Shown here: in pieces, positions 8,635 to 17,991 of the stretch
How positions within the stretch are numbered: position 1 is the stretch's first letter
Layout: each line of letters starts with the position of its first letter
Notes under the pieces: generated by a model
What the model saw: the letters and a program-made list of their open reading frames with translations, nothing else
Told to the model about the DNA's origin: nothing
Database searches by the model: none
From: Kurthia sibirica
GTDB lineage: Bacteria > Bacillota > Bacilli > Bacillales_A > Planococcaceae
Assembly (NCBI RefSeq): GCF_003143975.1
Contig: NZ_QFVR01000002.1
Span: 124,001-188,000, forward strand
DNA length: 64,000 bases
Reading direction: 5' to 3'
Position numbers and translations under genes: made by a program

Positions 8635-9915
8635 ATGTTTTTCACAAAAAAAAATACTGTGCCGCTATCAGCTGATGCTGTTTTAAAAGGGGAAATTAGA
8701 GGTTTCAGACAAATACTACCATTTTTAGGCCCTGCTTTCATCGCAGCCGTTGCTTATATAGACCCAGGTAATTTTGCTACAAATATAACAGCCGGCTCAG
8801 AGTACGGCTATATGCTGTTATGGGTGATTGTTGTATCAAATTTAATGGCTGTATTAATTCAATCGTTGTCGGCAAAACTTGGTATAGCTACTGGTCGAAA
8901 TTTACCGGAAGTTTCGCGAGATCGCTTTTCAAAAAAAACAGCCGTTTTATTGTGGATTCAAGCAGAACTCGTCATTATAGCCACCGACTTGGCTGAGTTT
9001 ATCGGTGCGGCTCTTGGACTCTATTTGATATTTAATATCCCCATGTTGCCTGCTGCAATCATTACTGCTATCGCATCATTTGGCATTTTAGAATTACAAC
9101 GTCGAGGCGTCAGAACATTTGAAGCCCTTATTTCCGGTCTAGTATTAATCGTCGTATTAGCTTTTGCTTTCCAAACATTTTTAGCGGAACCTAGTGCTGG
9201 CGATATCATTGGCGGATTTCTACCACAATTTGGTGACGTCAATTCAATCTTGCTTGCTACTGGTATTTTAGGTGCTACAGTTATGCCACATGCAATTTAC
9301 TTGCACTCATCATTGACACAGCATCGCGTAGTTGGGCGCAATGATCTAGAAAAGAAAAAAATATTTAAATTTGAATTTATTGATATTGTAATCGCAATGA
9401 TTATTGCAGGTGCTATAAATATGGCCATGCTTATTATTGCAGCTGCTATTTTTCATTCAAAAGGTATGGACGTTAAAGATTTGGATGTTGCCTATACGGA
9501 ACTTGGCAATATACTAGGACCTTTTGCAGCTATTTCATTTGGTCTTGGCTTATTAATTGCCGGGTTAGCGAGTTCAGCTGTTGGTACAATGTCTGGTGAT
9601 GTTGTCATGCAAGGTTTCATCAATCGTCGGATTCCTATTTACTTACGCAGAACAATTACAATGCTACCACCTATTGTTATTATTGCACTTGGTTTGAATG
9701 CGACGACAGCACTTGTTTGGAGTCAAGTTATTCTATCATTTGGTATCGCATTTGCCCTCGTCCCACTCATTATTTTCACAAGTAATAAAAAACTGATGGG
9801 CGGACTTGTAAACAGTAAGATCACAACAATTCTTGGATGGATAATTGCTACGATCACAATTGCACTTAATTTATTTTTACTCTACACATCCATAAAAGAT
9901 TTATTTTTCTCTTAA
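8635..9915 (+). CDS. mntH: Nramp-family Mn2+/divalent metal transporter MntH
   Basis: The product is 426 aa with 11 predicted transmembrane helices, the usual bacterial Nramp length and topology. The metal-binding motif of helix 1 is intact (AYIDPGNFATN, near residue 45), as is the helix-6 motif MPHAIYLHSSL. It couples proton entry to uptake of Mn2+ and related metals. An upstream in-frame TTG at 8619 exists, but GAGAAGGAA at 8620-8629 places the start at the ATG 8635. A strong promoter and a candidate MntR site lie upstream, so manganese repression is likely. Confidence 0.92.
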   Translation: MFFTKKNTVPLSADAVLKGEIRGFRQILPFLGPAFIAAVAYIDPGNFATNITAGSEYGYMLLWVIVVSNLMAVLIQSLSAKLGIATGRNLPEVSRDRFSKKTAVLLWIQAELVIIATDLAEFIGAALGLYLIFNIPMLPAAIITAIASFGILELQRRGVRTFEALISGLVLIVVLAFAFQTFLAEPSAGDIIGGFLPQFGDVNSILLATGILGATVMPHAIYLHSSLTQHRVVGRNDLEKKKIFKFEFIDIVIAMIIAGAINMAMLIIAAAIFHSKGMDVKDLDVAYTELGNILGPFAAISFGLGLLIAGLASSAVGTMSGDVVMQGFINRRIPIYLRRTITMLPPIVIIALGLNATTALVWSQVILSFGIAFALVPLIIFTSNKKLMGGLVNSKITTILGWIIATITIALNLFLLYTSIKDLFFS

Positions 9916-9961
9916 CTGAATCAACTTACAGTACCCATATAAAAAAGATCTATTTTGAATA

Positions 9962-10005
9962 CTATAAAACCCGTATGATTTTTTGGCATCATACGGGTTT
10001 TATAG
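9962..10005. terminator. Terminator after mntH
   Basis: CTATAAAACCCGTATGAT and ATCATACGGGTTTTATAG form an 18-bp perfect stem. The T-rich arms allow use in either direction, though the T run is short. Confidence 0.75.
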
Positions 10006-10079
10006 TTTATTTAGCGTTGTACTCATGCGTCTTGACACAGAAATTCCTGTCAATTTGTTGAGATCGTATCGCCTTTTTA

Positions 10080-10095
10080 CGTTTCACATGAAACA
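10080..10095. promoter_or_regulatory. Degenerate parS-like palindrome
   Basis: CGTTTCACATGAAACA contains a perfect 14-bp palindrome and differs from TGTTTCACGTGAAACA at two positions, one in the central CACGTG. It could be a weak ParB/Spo0J site or an unrelated operator. Confidence 0.3.
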
Positions 10096-10127
10096 AATCT
10101 ACCAAGTCAACATAATCTCTAACTAAT

Positions 10128-11093
10128 TTATTGCGCTATTTTTTTACCAATTGTCGTAATCGCATCAAAGAAACATGTAATAAATGCTGCACGATCTACT
10201 GAATGTAAGACATGGACATTTGGCGTTTTACCTGTCTTTTTCGCATAATCAACAAGTGTTGTACCTTGTGTCAGTCTGCCTTCTAGTTCGACCTCAACAA
10301 AATAATCATCGCCTGTAAACATCGTAGGTTCAATCAGACAAGCAATGGCACAAACATCATGGACACGAATTTGTTTTTCAAAATCTGGTGCGTTAAAAGG
10401 AGTTTGCGATTGTGTAAACGTATAGAAATTCATCATTTCAGCAACTTTTTTTGCAAAATCTGTTCCTAAATGGCTTAGCTCATTCATTTCTTCTCTTGTA
10501 ATATATGCTTTATGTGTAACGTCTAAACCGCTCATAATAACTGGCACACCTGAACGGAATACAAGCTCGACTGCATGTGGATCTACATAGGCATTGAATT
10601 CTGCTACTGTTGACATATTACCACCAACAGCTGCACCACCCATCCATGATATTTCTTTAATAAATGGTTTCACTTCCGGGTGGGCAAGTAATAATGCTGC
10701 AATATTTGTTAAAGGTCCTGTAGCAACAATAGTAATTGGTTGTTGTGCGGTCATTAATGTTTCATACATCGCTTGAATAGCTGGTCGTTTACTTGCCTCA
10801 AAAGTCGGATCCGCCCATTTCACATTGCCAAGCCCACCTTCACCGTGAATATCTTCAGCAACTTCTTGGACGCGGAACATTGGTTTTTCTAAACCTAACG
10901 CTACTTCCACTTTATCTTCCTTAATATATGATAGAAAACTTAGTGTATTATATGCTGTTTTATCAATTGTTAAGTTACCAGCTTCCACCGTTACTAGTTT
11001 AATATCTAATTCTGGTCGGGCAAAAGCCAATGTTAGCATCATCGTATCGTCGATACCTGGATCGCAATCTATTATTATAGGGATTTTAGTCAT
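10128..11093 (-). CDS. Nucleoside hydrolase (IunH/URH family)
   Basis: The product is 321 aa, the family's usual length. It is a cytoplasmic Ca2+-dependent N-ribohydrolase that splits nucleosides to base and ribose. The signature Asp cluster is at the N-terminus (PIIIDCDPGIDDTMML, residues 5-20), with AEFNAYVDPHA at about 165 and the late HDVCAIACL with the catalytic-region His at about 240. Purine, pyrimidine or broad specificity cannot be told. The gene lies 74 nt downstream of the GNAT gene on the same strand and may be read from the same transcript or alone. Confidence 0.9.
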   Translation of the reverse strand: MTKIPIIIDCDPGIDDTMMLTLAFARPELDIKLVTVEAGNLTIDKTAYNTLSFLSYIKEDKVEVALGLEKPMFRVQEVAEDIHGEGGLGNVKWADPTFEASKRPAIQAMYETLMTAQQPITIVATGPLTNIAALLLAHPEVKPFIKEISWMGGAAVGGNMSTVAEFNAYVDPHAVELVFRSGVPVIMSGLDVTHKAYITREEMNELSHLGTDFAKKVAEMMNFYTFTQSQTPFNAPDFEKQIRVHDVCAIACLIEPTMFTGDDYFVEVELEGRLTQGTTLVDYAKKTGKTPNVHVLHSVDRAAFITCFFDAITTIGKKIAQ

Positions 11094-11167
11094 TTATGAA
11101 ACACTCCTATCCATTGAATACACTCATTGTATCTTCTTTACGAGCGCATTTCACTAGAAAAAACAAT

Positions 11168-11848
11168 TTATTTTTCAAAACGGACAAACCACTGGTTTTC
11201 AAACGACTCCATCCCTGTTCCAACATAGCCATCTTGCAGTAATTGTTGCTGTCCTGCTATATCATTCATATCCATCATCACTTGAAATTCATATGTTTTT
11301 GGCGTGGCTGTTAAGTCTTTAAAAAAGACATAGCGTAGCTTATCTACATATTTTATCTTTAAAGCACGCACGATTAAATTTTGTGAAAATTTGTCTTTTA
11401 AACTTGGAATATTACCCGGTTTGACAGTTGAACAAATATAATCATAGCGGGAAATATCAATATGCTCCATCGACCATTTGGCCATTTTCTTTTGTAAACC
11501 AAAACCTCTAAAATCTGGTGATACATTTGATATTTCTTGATATAATACGCGTGGAAAATCTGCCTCTGCAATTCCACAATCATAACCTAAATGTTCAGCA
11601 TCAACTGGTGGTTCTACCAACGCACGAAAACCAATCATATCATCGTCAACGAACACACCAAGCATCATACGCTCTTGAAGTAAAATTTCTTCAAATTCTT
11701 TCGTACTAAGTGGTTGTAATACACTTTGATCTGGCAAAGCGGCATATACTTTTTCTTGTAATGCTTCAATATCAACTAAATCTTGCATGGATAAATGGCG
11801 GACAGAATAGGCTGTATCACCTAAAAATCCCTCCGTAATAATTGTCAT
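11168..11848 (-). CDS. GNAT-family N-acyltransferase
   Basis: The product is 226 aa. A GNAT core is visible: the acceptor side at the N-terminus, strands around GVFVDDDMIGFRALV (about 80-95), and the acyl-CoA-binding region YQEISNVSPDFRGFGLQKKMAKW (about 120-145), with a RGFGLQ pyrophosphate loop in place of the typical R/Q-x-x-G-x-G/A. The gene starts 14 nt after the enolase-superfamily gene and is almost certainly in its operon. Pairing of a GNAT with an enolase-superfamily racemase recalls N-succinyl-amino-acid racemase pathways. That is an inference; the acyl donor and substrate are not known. Confidence 0.75.
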   Translation of the reverse strand: MTIITEGFLGDTAYSVRHLSMQDLVDIEALQEKVYAALPDQSVLQPLSTKEFEEILLQERMMLGVFVDDDMIGFRALVEPPVDAEHLGYDCGIAEADFPRVLYQEISNVSPDFRGFGLQKKMAKWSMEHIDISRYDYICSTVKPGNIPSLKDKFSQNLIVRALKIKYVDKLRYVFFKDLTATPKTYEFQVMMDMNDIAGQQQLLQDGYVGTGMESFENQWFVRFEK

Positions 11849-11862
11849 GATTTTTGCACCTC

Positions 11863-12975
11863 TTACGCTGTAATTTTTTCTGAGAATACTGTAAGTTCAG
11901 CTAAAACGGCTTCATCAACATCGATACCTAGTCCGGGTTTATCTGTTAATTCGATAAATGGAACATCATATTTTAAGTTGCCAATATCTTTAGAGAATTT
12001 TAACGGACCTGTTAATTCGACACTACCCATAATTTTTTTTGAAAATGCTACATGAAATCCTGCTGCTGAACCAACTGATGATTCTACCATTGAGCCGACT
12101 TGGCATTCAATACCTGCCATCTCTGCCATTACAGCTAACTTCATTGCTGGATAAATACCGCCACATTTCATCAATTTTATATTTGCTTTATCTGCAGCTC
12201 GCTTAGCGATTACTTCACGCATATCACGTTCGTTGCGTAAACCTTCATCGATCATGAGTGGAATAGCTGATTTTGCTTTAATCTCTACTAAACCATCTAT
12301 ATCATTGTCCATCACAGGTTGCTCCAGCCAATCTATATTTAACTCTTCCATACCGCGTAAAGCGGTCAGTGTCGTCGCTGCATTACCCCATCCTTGATTG
12401 ACATCCACACGGATCGCGATATCTTCTCCTACGCGTGCTCGCACTGCTTTAATACGTTCTACATCGGTTTTCACATTCGTGCCAACCTTCATTTTGAAAG
12501 AATCATAACCCATTGCCATTTTAGCAGCTGCTTCATCTGCCATTTTTTGTGGTTCACCAATTGATAAAACATGCGTAATCGGGAACTTTTCATGGTAGCG
12601 TCCACCTAATAGTTGGTATACTGGCACATTCATCGATTTCCCTGCAATATCAAAGCAGGCAATATCGATTGCGGCTTTTGCCGCTGGTGCTGGTTTTACA
12701 ATATGATCCATCAGATCGTGTAATTTTTCAAATTGACGTGGATCTAAACCAATAACCGCTGGTGCCAAATGATTTTTCAATACTTGGAATGTCCCTTCCC
12801 ATGTCTCACCCGTAATATGTTCATCTGGTACTGCTTCACCAAAACCAATATAACCATCATCCGTTGTCATTTTTACAATGATTGATTGGATTGAATCATA
12901 GGTTGCATAGCTAATAATAAAGGGATCAATTAAAGGTAAATTGATTGCGAATAGTTCTATTTCTTTGATTTTCAT
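11863..12975 (-). CDS. Enolase-superfamily epimerase/racemase (MLE subgroup, YkfB-like)
   Basis: The product is 370 aa. All catalytic elements of the muconate-lactonising subgroup are present: the lysine pair FKMKVG (K161, K163), metal ligands D191 (RVDVNQGW), E218 (LEQPV) and D243 (MIDEG), and the opposite-face K267 (NIKLMK). Two lysines on opposite faces fit 1,1-proton transfer, i.e. epimerisation or racemisation. The C-terminal GSMVESSVG resembles L-Ala-D/L-Glu epimerase YkfB. The family's DxD motif before the final A/GP is replaced by E-L-T (ELTGP, 320-324), so a plain dipeptide substrate is doubtful. First gene of an operon with a GNAT, divergent from a regulator. Confidence 0.85.
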   Translation of the reverse strand: MKIKEIELFAINLPLIDPFIISYATYDSIQSIIVKMTTDDGYIGFGEAVPDEHITGETWEGTFQVLKNHLAPAVIGLDPRQFEKLHDLMDHIVKPAPAAKAAIDIACFDIAGKSMNVPVYQLLGGRYHEKFPITHVLSIGEPQKMADEAAAKMAMGYDSFKMKVGTNVKTDVERIKAVRARVGEDIAIRVDVNQGWGNAATTLTALRGMEELNIDWLEQPVMDNDIDGLVEIKAKSAIPLMIDEGLRNERDMREVIAKRAADKANIKLMKCGGIYPAMKLAVMAEMAGIECQVGSMVESSVGSAAGFHVAFSKKIMGSVELTGPLKFSKDIGNLKYDVPFIELTDKPGLGIDVDEAVLAELTVFSEKITA

Positions 12976-13054
12976 GTATAATACACTCCTATGTTATAAT
13001 GTCGTTAATTAGTCGTTTAATAATCTAAATAAAAAGCTCAAAGGATGATTTAAT

Positions 13055-14269
13055 ATGCACATTAAAATTGCACTCATTTGCTCCCAAGCCTATAAAGAAT
13101 ATGTTTCTAGTATCGCACAAACAATCAGTGATTTTCAAATAGATTTTTATATTTATAGTCAGCCGCAGGATGCAAATAACTTATTAGATGAATTACAACC
13201 TGCTGACGTCCTAGTAATCGGAGGTCTACTTCCCTATTTAGAAGTAGCTGAACGTTTAAAAATATGGCAAACCCCTTACTATTATTTAGAGCAAGATGAA
13301 TCATCTGTATCAACTACTTTACTGGCTACTATTGCTCGTCATGAAATCTGTTTAGGGCGTCTCTCCATCGATGTCGTGAAACCCGAATTTGTATCGAATA
13401 TTCTATCTGATATTCATTTAGAAGAGGTTTCTCCATACGTTTTACAAACCACTTCTCCGACTCTTTTTGAAGAGCATGCAACATTATATAGAGAAAGAAA
13501 AATCGATATGGCGATTACGAGCGTTCATCATGTTTATACGCAATTACAAAAAGCTCAGATTCCGGCAGTACGTGTCATAGACTCAAGGTCTGCATTACTT
13601 CAAAAATTAAGCGATATTAAATCAATGGCTTTGTTAAATAAATCAAATGCCAATCGAGCAGCCGCAGGGAAAATAACGCTTCATATTGATGATACACCTT
13701 CCTTCTTGACACTTACACAGGAAATTCATGCGAGCTACAAACAGCTGGATGACCATAACTATGAGATTTATACTACTTCAGGTCGTTTACAGTACTTACT
13801 AGCAAGTGAGCAATTAAAAACTATTTTAGACAACTTTCAATATACATTTACACTTGGTTTTGGTTATGGTGAATCGATTGTTGAGGCATTACATCATGCG
13901 AATGAAGCGACTAAATTTTCAACAAACAATCAAGTTTATTTATTGAATGCCCAAAGCATACTCACTGGACCTTATCCAAATGGTGCACAGTCACTCGTAT
14001 TAAAAACCGATCATCCCAAAATAGCGATTATTTCAAGTCGTACTAAGCTTAGCGCATTAAATATCGCCAAAATAATGGCCTTTAATGAACATCGCCAATC
14101 GGAGCAGTTTACTGCACAGGACCTGGCTGACTATTTATTCGTAACGCGACGTACCGCGGAACGAACGATAAAAAAACTTCTTGCAAATGATTATGCCTTG
14201 CAGATTGGTGAAGAAATGACCTATCAACAAGGAAGACCCCGTGCCATTTACACATTAAATTTCACCTAA
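13055..14269 (+). CDS. Transcriptional regulator with C-terminal winged helix, divergent from the epimerase operon
   Basis: The product is 404 aa. The N-terminal part (1-170) is alpha/beta with ADVLVIGGLLPYLEVAERL, reminiscent of PrpR-N-type effector domains. The middle holds LGFGYGESIVEALHHANEA (about 268-286), like the degenerate GGDEF-type segment in some sensory regulators. The C-terminus (about 345-404) reads FTAQDLADYLFVTRRTAERTIKKLL, a clear winged helix-turn-helix. Domain names are inferences from pattern. Its divergent position 79 nt from the enolase-superfamily gene suggests that it controls that operon. GGATG before the ATG is a modest ribosome site. Confidence 0.7.
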   Translation: MHIKIALICSQAYKEYVSSIAQTISDFQIDFYIYSQPQDANNLLDELQPADVLVIGGLLPYLEVAERLKIWQTPYYYLEQDESSVSTTLLATIARHEICLGRLSIDVVKPEFVSNILSDIHLEEVSPYVLQTTSPTLFEEHATLYRERKIDMAITSVHHVYTQLQKAQIPAVRVIDSRSALLQKLSDIKSMALLNKSNANRAAAGKITLHIDDTPSFLTLTQEIHASYKQLDDHNYEIYTTSGRLQYLLASEQLKTILDNFQYTFTLGFGYGESIVEALHHANEATKFSTNNQVYLLNAQSILTGPYPNGAQSLVLKTDHPKIAIISSRTKLSALNIAKIMAFNEHRQSEQFTAQDLADYLFVTRRTAERTIKKLLANDYALQIGEEMTYQQGRPRAIYTLNFT

Positions 14270-14319
14270 AAAAAGACGAACTATTCCAGCAAAAAATGGC
14301 GTAGTTCGTCTCTTTTTTT
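14268..14319. terminator. Bidirectional terminator
   Basis: AAAAAAGACGAACTA and TAGTTCGTCTCTTTTTTT pair across an 18-nt loop between the convergent regulator and arsB genes. Confidence 0.85.
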
Positions 14320-15607
14320 AGAGTATGCGTAGCGTGATATATAAACCAATGAGCGTCACAAATAAAATCGGTAAGGTTAAAATAATGCCTGTTTTAAAAT
14401 AAGTACCCCATGAAATTTTGATTCCTTTTAGACTTAGTACATATAACCACACTAAAGTAGCGAGTGAACCAATGGGCGTAATTTTCGGACCAAGATCAGA
14501 ACCAATAATATTAGCATAGATGAGCGCATCTCTTGTAGCGCCGGAAGTATGTGTCTCTGCAATAGCAAGTGCATTAACCATAACAGTCGGTAAATTATTC
14601 ATAATAGAAGAGAGAATAGCTGCTAAAAAGCCCATAATAATGGTTGCTGCAAATAAACCATGCTCCGCGGACCATTCGATAAATTTTGCGAGTTGTTCTG
14701 TCAATCCAGCATTTCCTAGTCCATAGACAACGACATACATACCAATTGAAAAAACAACAATATTCCAAGGTGCATTTTTGATAATGGCTGTCGTATTAAC
14801 AGCCTTACTCCGCCTTGCAATTAATAAGAAGAGTACCGCAATCGTACAAGCAACGAAGGATACGCGTATATTCAGCGGTTCGCTTAAAAAGTACCCGATC
14901 ACTAAAAACGCCAATATAAACCATGATAAACGGAATAATTTATGATCTCGTATGGCATCAGATGGTTTTTTCAATTTGTCTACGTCGTATTGACGTGGGA
15001 TAGATTTGCGGAAATAGAGTAATAAAATGGAAATTGTTGCGATAATCGAAAATAGATTTGGCAATATCATTACTTTGGCATATTGTGCAAAACCAATATT
15101 GAAATAATCTGCAGATACGATATTGACGAGATTACTAACTGTGAAAGGTAAAGATGTGGTATCAGCAATGAAACCACTGGCCATAATAAATGGAAAAATC
15201 ATTTTTTCATTGAAATTTAGATTTCGTACCATCGCAAGGACGATTGGTGTCAAAATTAGTGCAGCTCCATCATTGGCAAAGAGTGCAGCGACAATAGCCC
15301 CCAATAAGCTAACAAAAATAAACATTTTGATACCACTACCACGTGCGATTTTGGCCATATGTAATGCTGACCATTCAAATAAACCAATTTCATCTAAAAT
15401 TAAGGAGATTAAAATAATAGCGACAAAAGACAAGGTTGCGTTCCATGTAATATTTATAACGTCAAACACATCAGAAAAATCTACAACGCCAAGCACTAAT
15501 GCAATGACAGCACCAATTGTTGCTGACCAACCTATATTCAATCCTTTTGGTTGCCAAATAACTAAAATAATTGTGAATAAAAATAGCATTGCAGCTGTTA
15601 TGAACAT
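14318..15607 (-). CDS. arsB: Arsenite efflux permease ArsB
   Basis: The product is 429 aa with about 11-12 transmembrane helices, matching ArsB of the ion-transporter superfamily. Typical stretches are [37 protein letters not shown] and [17 protein letters not shown], followed by [23 protein letters not shown]. It expels As(III)/Sb(III), driven by the proton gradient or an ArsA ATPase; no arsA is next to it. The start overlaps the end of arsR by 10 nt, so translation is coupled. No arsC reductase is in the window, so on its own the operon would handle only arsenite or antimonite. Confidence 0.92.
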   Translation of the reverse strand: MFITAAMLFLFTIILVIWQPKGLNIGWSATIGAVIALVLGVVDFSDVFDVINITWNATLSFVAIILISLILDEIGLFEWSALHMAKIARGSGIKMFIFVSLLGAIVAALFANDGAALILTPIVLAMVRNLNFNEKMIFPFIMASGFIADTTSLPFTVSNLVNIVSADYFNIGFAQYAKVMILPNLFSIIATISILLLYFRKSIPRQYDVDKLKKPSDAIRDHKLFRLSWFILAFLVIGYFLSEPLNIRVSFVACTIAVLFLLIARRSKAVNTTAIIKNAPWNIVVFSIGMYVVVYGLGNAGLTEQLAKFIEWSAEHGLFAATIIMGFLAAILSSIMNNLPTVMVNALAIAETHTSGATRDALIYANIIGSDLGPKITPIGSLATLVWLYVLSLKGIKISWGTYFKTGIILTLPILFVTLIGLYITLRIL

Positions 15608-15903
15608 GAACTTGCTCTACCTCTTTTCAACTCGAGTATTTGCAGTTCATCAAGTACTTGTTGAATGACTGGCTGTTGCAAATCTGCTAAGCGATAATAT
15701 TTCCAAGTACCTTCCTTACGCTCTTCAATAATACCTGCTTCTTTTAATTTTTTAATTTGTTGACTGACTGCTGGCTGTGAAATTTCTAAAAATTCGACGA
15801 TATGACACACACAAAGCTCGCCATTTTTTAATGCTGCCATTATTTTCAAACGATTAGCATCTGCTACAGCCTTTAATTGTTGTTCTAAAATTTCCAATGA
15901 CAT
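15598..15903 (-). CDS. arsR: ArsR/SmtB-family metalloid-responsive repressor
   Basis: The product is 101 aa, a single winged-helix domain. The metalloid-binding CxC motif sits in the recognition region ([12 protein letters not shown], Cys at about 31 and 33). [19 protein letters not shown] is the DNA-binding helix pair. A further Cys is near the C-terminus (SSCS). As(III) binding releases the repressor from its operator. The gene precedes and overlaps arsB, and a 22-bp palindrome lies directly upstream. The ATG at 15903 has GGAGGGG at proper distance. Confidence 0.92.
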   Translation of the reverse strand: MSLEILEQQLKAVADANRLKIMAALKNGELCVCHIVEFLEISQPAVSQQIKKLKEAGIIEERKEGTWKYYRLADLQQPVIQQVLDELQILELKRGRASSCS

Positions 15904-15917
15904 AATACCCCTCCTAA

Positions 15918-15939
15918 TATATAAGTGATTACTTATATA
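15918..15939. promoter_or_regulatory. ArsR operator (palindrome)
   Basis: TATATAAGT and ACTTATATA form a perfect 9-bp inverted repeat with the spacer GATT, 15 nt before the arsR start. This is the size and base composition of ArsR/SmtB operators. Confidence 0.75.
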
Positions 15940-16002
15940 ATACCACAGTATTTTTAATGACGTATGGGTCTTTGTCTAATTTTTTTATTCACTCTGAAAA
16001 AA

Positions 16003-16040
16003 AATAAAACGCTTTGAAATCAATTTGATTTCAAAGCGTT
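16003..16040 (-). terminator. Terminator of nhaC
   Basis: AACGCTTTGAAATCAA is repeated in inverted form across 16008-16040, with a T-rich tail on the minus strand just after the nhaC stop. Confidence 0.85.
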
Positions 16041-16047
16041 GTTCTTA

Positions 16048-17484
16048 TTAAGTTAAACTCGCCTCTAATTTTTCTTCTTCTTCGGCATCTTTTTGTGCCT
16101 GCGCCAATTCCTCTGGTGACAATTTTACGATTGCAAAACCAATATATGCGTAGATAATTGAAATAATTGGTACGATAAAGTTCAAAATAGCATATGGTGC
16201 ATATTCAAAAGCGCTAACCCCTAAAGTAGCAAATATAAAGACACCACAGGTATTCCAAGGAAAGAACACAGAGGTTAATGTTCCACCATCTTCTAAAGCG
16301 CGTGAAAGATTTTTAGAATGTAGCCCTTTATCACGATATGCTTTTACAAACATTCGTGATGGTACAACAATTGAAATATATTGTTCTGAACAGGTTGCAT
16401 TCGTAAAGATACTTGCACTAATTGTTGATAATACAAGACTGCCTGTCGATTTTGCAAATTTAATAATAATAGCCAACAAAGATTTGAGCATGCCTGAAAA
16501 TTCTAGTATCCCTCCGAAGGTCATCGCAACAATCGTCATCGATACTGTATACATCATACTATCTAAGCCACCTTGTTGGAATAACTGATCAACCATCGCA
16601 TTTCCTGAAGCAATAGCATACCCTTCTTGTAATGTATTTAATGCAGTTGCTGGTGAACCACCTTGCACAAAAATATGTAGTGTAAAACCGACAACAATAC
16701 CAATCGCTAACGCGGGTATTGCTGGCACCTTTTTAGCAACCATGACAATAACAGCTAAGGGTACAAGTAATAGCCATGGTGAAATCGTAAATGAATCCTG
16801 TAATACCGCTAAAGTCGTAGAAATATTTTCTGATTTCATATCAATCCCTGCAAACTGACGTCCTAAAATAGCAAAGACGATGATCGAGATGAGTATGCCA
16901 GGTATTGTTGTATATAACATATGTCGTATATGTTCAAATAAATTTGTGCCCGTTAAACCAGCTGCTAGATTAGTCGTATCTGATAACGGTGACATTTTAT
17001 CCCCAAAATAAGCACCACAGATGACCGCTCCAGCAATCATTGGTGCTGGTATCCCCATTGATAAACCAATACCCATTCCTGCTACACCAATTGTGGCCAT
17101 CGTCGACCACGAACTACCAATTGCTAAAGATACAATGGCACAGAGCAATAAAATCGTTACAAGAAACCACCCTGGTGAAATTAATTTTAAACCGTAGAAA
17201 ATCATCGTTGCAACAACGCCTCCGCCTACCCAAGCACCAATCGTTAATCCAACTAAAATAATTATAACAATTGCTGGTAGTGCGAGTTTAATCCCTTTAT
17301 ACATCATCTCTTCTACTTCTCGCCATTTAAAGCCATGAGCCAATGCAACAATTGCTGCTACAACTGTTCCGACAAGTAATGGTATATGCGGACTTTGTTT
17401 CAATACCGCAACACATATTAACATTGTCGTCATCATAATAAGAAACGTAATAATTGTCCATCTTGCTTTTATTGTTTTTTTCAT
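16048..17484 (-). CDS. nhaC: NhaC-family Na+/H+ antiporter
   Basis: The product is 478 aa with about 11-12 transmembrane segments. It matches NhaC through SSWSTMATIGVAGMGIG, GAYFGDKMSPLSDTTNLAAG (about 165-184) and, late, FTNATCSEQYISIVVPSRMF and EDGGTLTSVFFPWNTCGVF. It exchanges Na+ (or malate/lactate in some relatives) for H+ across the membrane. A charged C-terminal tail (KDAEEEEKLEA) faces the cytoplasm. AAGGGGTG lies before the ATG. The gene is alone, with a long AT-rich upstream region. Confidence 0.88.
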   Translation of the reverse strand: MKKTIKARWTIITFLIMMTTMLICVAVLKQSPHIPLLVGTVVAAIVALAHGFKWREVEEMMYKGIKLALPAIVIIILVGLTIGAWVGGGVVATMIFYGLKLISPGWFLVTILLLCAIVSLAIGSSWSTMATIGVAGMGIGLSMGIPAPMIAGAVICGAYFGDKMSPLSDTTNLAAGLTGTNLFEHIRHMLYTTIPGILISIIVFAILGRQFAGIDMKSENISTTLAVLQDSFTISPWLLLVPLAVIVMVAKKVPAIPALAIGIVVGFTLHIFVQGGSPATALNTLQEGYAIASGNAMVDQLFQQGGLDSMMYTVSMTIVAMTFGGILEFSGMLKSLLAIIIKFAKSTGSLVLSTISASIFTNATCSEQYISIVVPSRMFVKAYRDKGLHSKNLSRALEDGGTLTSVFFPWNTCGVFIFATLGVSAFEYAPYAILNFIVPIISIIYAYIGFAIVKLSPEELAQAQKDAEEEEKLEASLT

Positions 17485-17948
17485 GAAAACACCCCTTTAG
17501 TTTGTCAGAAAAATCAAATTCATCATCTTTTATACACTTTATAGTGAAATTTTAAAATCGTCAATGCAAAAAATTTGCATTAAAATAGCATTTAAGCGAT
17601 TACAAATAAGAATATTTTGCACTAAAGTAGCTATTTCAATCATTCTATCTATATGCATAAAAATTCATTTAATATAATAAAAAAACAATTAAAACCTATT
17701 TTTCTGTATTGTTTTTTTATCCACATTAATGAATACGCTTTCATTAATTACTTTAAAATACATATATAGCAATAATTATTCATACTATAACAGCTGATAA
17801 TCTCTTGATGGTGCCAGTTACTATCTTTGCATAAAAATAGCAACTACCTACTTTAATTGCTCTTGAATAGCAGTGCAAAAAAATTAACTTGGATAAATTA
17901 AAAAGGATTTTTTACAATAATAGCTTTCGCAAATAGTAGAGAACCATA
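17485..17948. other. Long AT-rich intergenic region upstream of nhaC
   Basis: No gene is supported in these 464 bases. The sequence is very AT-rich. One palindrome stands out: ATGCAAA and TTTGCAT separated by AAA (17564-17580), about 80 nt before nhaC, which could be an operator. Confidence 0.4.
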
Positions 17949-17991
17949 AAAATAACCTCAGAAACCATTATGATTTCTGAGGTTATTTTTT
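17949..17991 (-). terminator. Terminator of the mprF-amidohydrolase operon
   Basis: AATAACCTCAGAAA and TTTCTGAGGTTATT pair across a 9-nt loop, with A runs that read as T runs on the minus strand. It overlaps the last bases of the amidohydrolase gene. Confidence 0.85.

Noticed and set aside
15123-15668. Open frame of 181 codons on the plus strand
   Set aside because: Antisense to arsB and arsR, with composition typical of a reverse-frame shadow.
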